Source: Armadillidium nasatum
Lineage: Eukaryota; Arthropoda; Malacostraca; Isopoda; Armadillidiidae
Assembly (NCBI GenBank): GCA_009176605.1
Contig: SEYY01011750.1
Location: 1-28,502 of the forward strand
Length of the DNA stretch: 28,502 nucleotides
Reading direction: 5' to 3'
Shown: positions 24,854-28,502 of the stretch, in pieces
Position numbering within the stretch: the stretch's first letter is position 1
How the letters are laid out: each line of letters opens with the position of its first letter
Program-made: the position numbers and the translations under genes
The notes under the pieces: generated by a model
Seen by the model: only the letters and a program-made list of their open reading frames with translations
What the model was told of the DNA's origin: nothing
The model's database searches: none

Positions 24854-24944
24854 CGACCCCGAATCCGATTGCTTCCCAACTCCGGTGGATATTGGTAGGC
24901 CTTGGGCCTTTGCCCACCGGAGGAGACATAAAAAAAAAAAAAAA
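24854..24944 (+). other. LINE 3' UTR and poly-A tail
   Basis: A short UTR of about 75 bp with the inverted pair CTCCGGTGG (24881-24889) and CCACCGGAG (24915-24923), perfect over 9 bp, followed by GACATA and 15 A. A 3' stem-loop just before the tail is a common signal recognised by the LINE's own reverse transcriptase. Confidence 0.75.
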
Positions 24945-24945
24945 T

Positions 24946-25004
<59 letters not shown>

Positions 25005-25011
25005 TAATAAT
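24945..25011. repeat. (AT)n then (TAA)n after the LINE poly-A
   Basis: AT run (24945-24998, one slip) directly continues the poly-A tail and passes into TAA repeats to 25011. Confidence 0.95.
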
Positions 25012-25199
<188 letters not shown>

Positions 25200-25202
25200 C
25201 AC

Positions 25203-25264
25203 CTATTCGACTTCCCTTTTAAAATTCAAGGTAAATATCATCTTATCTTTTTACCTTTTTCCTG

Positions 25265-25290
<26 letters not shown>
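25203..25290. repeat. Third partial unit of the ~238-bp repeat
   Basis: TATTCGAC, then TTCAAGGTAAATA, TACCTTTTT and GACATTGAT recur in the same order and spacing as in 21336-21410. It resumes just after the (AT)n that follows the LINE. Confidence 0.75.
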
Positions 25291-26464
<1,174 letters not shown>

Positions 26465-26473
26465 TTTATTGAG

Positions 26474-27235
26474 TAAAACAAACACTCATACTAAGATTTC
26501 CAGCAGCATCAGACAGGATTACCCAAATTCCCCAAATGTAGTTAACATAAGAATTTCTGAATTTTCACATCTTGTTAATATATATGCCTCATTATCAATA
26601 TCGAGGCTATGTAAACTAATAACTTATTCATTTACTTTCGAGTGATACCAACATTCATATCTAGTTCGTAAAATCTTTGTATTTTCACACTTCATCTATG
26701 GTCTTATGGTTCTATAAACTAACTTTCACTAACTTTTTTAAGCTACCAATATATCAATAGTACAAGAATTAATATTAAGGTTTCTTACAGCATTAATTCT
26801 AGTTAACATATACCCAACATTATCAATATCGAGGCTGTGAAAACTAGTAACCTATTCATTTACTTTCAAGTGCACCAACATTCAATATAATTAAATCGTA
26901 AAAACTTTGTATTTCCACACTTCATCTGTTTTCTTATGATTCTTTATAAACTAACTTACACTAACTTGCTTAAGATACCAATATATAAACAGTACAAGCA
27001 GTCATACTAAGGATTCTGACAGCATCAAATATATGAATACCAAAATTTAACAATTCTAATTAACATATATACAACATTATCAATATCTTGGCTATACAAA
27101 CTAAATACTTATCCATTCACCTTCGAGTACTACCACCAGTTAATATAACTAGACCATAAAAACTTTGTTTTTTGCCACACTTCGTCCATTTTCTTAACGT
27201 CTGTCTCTTTTGCAAACTAACTTACACTGTTTAGA
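26474..27235. repeat. Three-unit satellite, period 228-257 bp
   Basis: Units are about 26474-26757, 26758-26990 and 26991-27235. CATTATCAATATC occurs at 26590, 26818 and 27075. Between anchors the order is ATACTAAG or ATATTAAG, then ACAGCAT, GTTAACATA, TTCATTTACTTTC-like, AAAAACTTTGT, CACACTTCATC and AAACTAACTT. Divergence is moderate. It is non-coding. Confidence 0.88.

Positions 27236-28502
<1,267 letters not shown>

Larger units (their letters stand above)
21571..24944 (+). mobile_element. Jockey/CR1-type LINE, nearly full length
   Basis: Starts with a G run (GGGGGAGGACG) at the edge of (AT)n and ends with a poly-A tail (24930-24944), giving 3.37 kb. The 5' UTR is GC-rich and contains a small hairpin (GGACG/CGTCC, 21577-21592). 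Domains in order are AP endonuclease, linker, RT and a C-terminal domain. It is much better preserved than the six other LINE segments: few stops but about five single frameshifts, at roughly 21935, 22250, 22550, 22700, 23335 and 24320. The coding strand is pyrimidine-rich. No separate gag-like ORF1 is evident. It matches the widespread decapod LINE type annotated as mobile element jockey or transposon BS; the clade is inferred from motifs. Confidence 0.9.

Noticed and set aside
26474..27235. CRISPR-like array
   Set aside because: Units of 228-257 bp are adjacent and similar over their full length with no spacers, and the DNA is eukaryotic. It is a satellite.

Overview
This is eukaryotic, animal-type DNA with no sign of bacterial organisation. 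It is AT-rich, crowded with simple repeats, and made mostly of decayed retrotransposons. By my count there are 18 (AT)n arrays totalling about 2.3 kb, plus (CT)n, (AAT)n, (ATGT)n and poly-T tracts. The LINE families and the SSR density resemble decapod crustaceans (shrimp or crab). That taxonomic guess is inference from family resemblance, not a database result.

Layout. 545-3640 (+): an RTE-like non-LTR element with endonuclease (EN), reverse transcriptase (RT) and C-terminal region, broken by several stops and frameshifts, and running straight into (TA)n. 3738-3927: a small element with TAGTGATG inverted ends between two (AT)n arrays. 4761-5100 (+): a fragment of a Jockey/CR1-type LINE. 5365-5436: a possible signal-peptide first exon. 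7145-10630 (+): a decayed Ty3/gypsy pol (end of protease, RT, RNase H, integrase, Ser/Ala-rich tail). Its integrase is split at 9135-9672 by a foldback-type insertion. 10640-11240 (+), 11310-14340 (-), 14855-16825 (+) and 16826-17137 (+): four further copies of the same Jockey-type family, in tail-to-tail and head-to-head arrangement. 17146-18320: a non-autonomous hAT-like element with CAGTGGCRGCTCGT ends. 19191-19380: a 27-bp minisatellite. 20131-20221 (+): a well-formed coding exon with splice sites, resembling the juxtamembrane segment of receptor guanylyl cyclases. 21571-24944 (+): a nearly full-length, relatively young Jockey-type LINE with a poly-A tail, sitting inside a tandem array of a ~238-bp repeat. 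25265-27235: two more tandem-repeat families. 27730-28502: SSRs and a duplicated 45-bp (AAT)n-anchored unit.

How it fits together. The only plausible host coding sequence is the 91-bp exon at 20131 and, more weakly, the signal-peptide exon at 5365. The rest is probably intron or intergenic DNA. The repeated theme is an exchange between transposons and microsatellites: element ends abut (AT)n, an (AT)n/(CT)n array has replaced a short segment inside a LINE coding region, and (UA)n flanks both sides of the exon. No standalone novel enzyme system is visible. The most interesting signals are the exon between two (AT)n arrays, the microsatellite growth inside the minus-strand LINE, the foldback insertion in the gypsy integrase, and the rebuildable insertion site of the young LINE.
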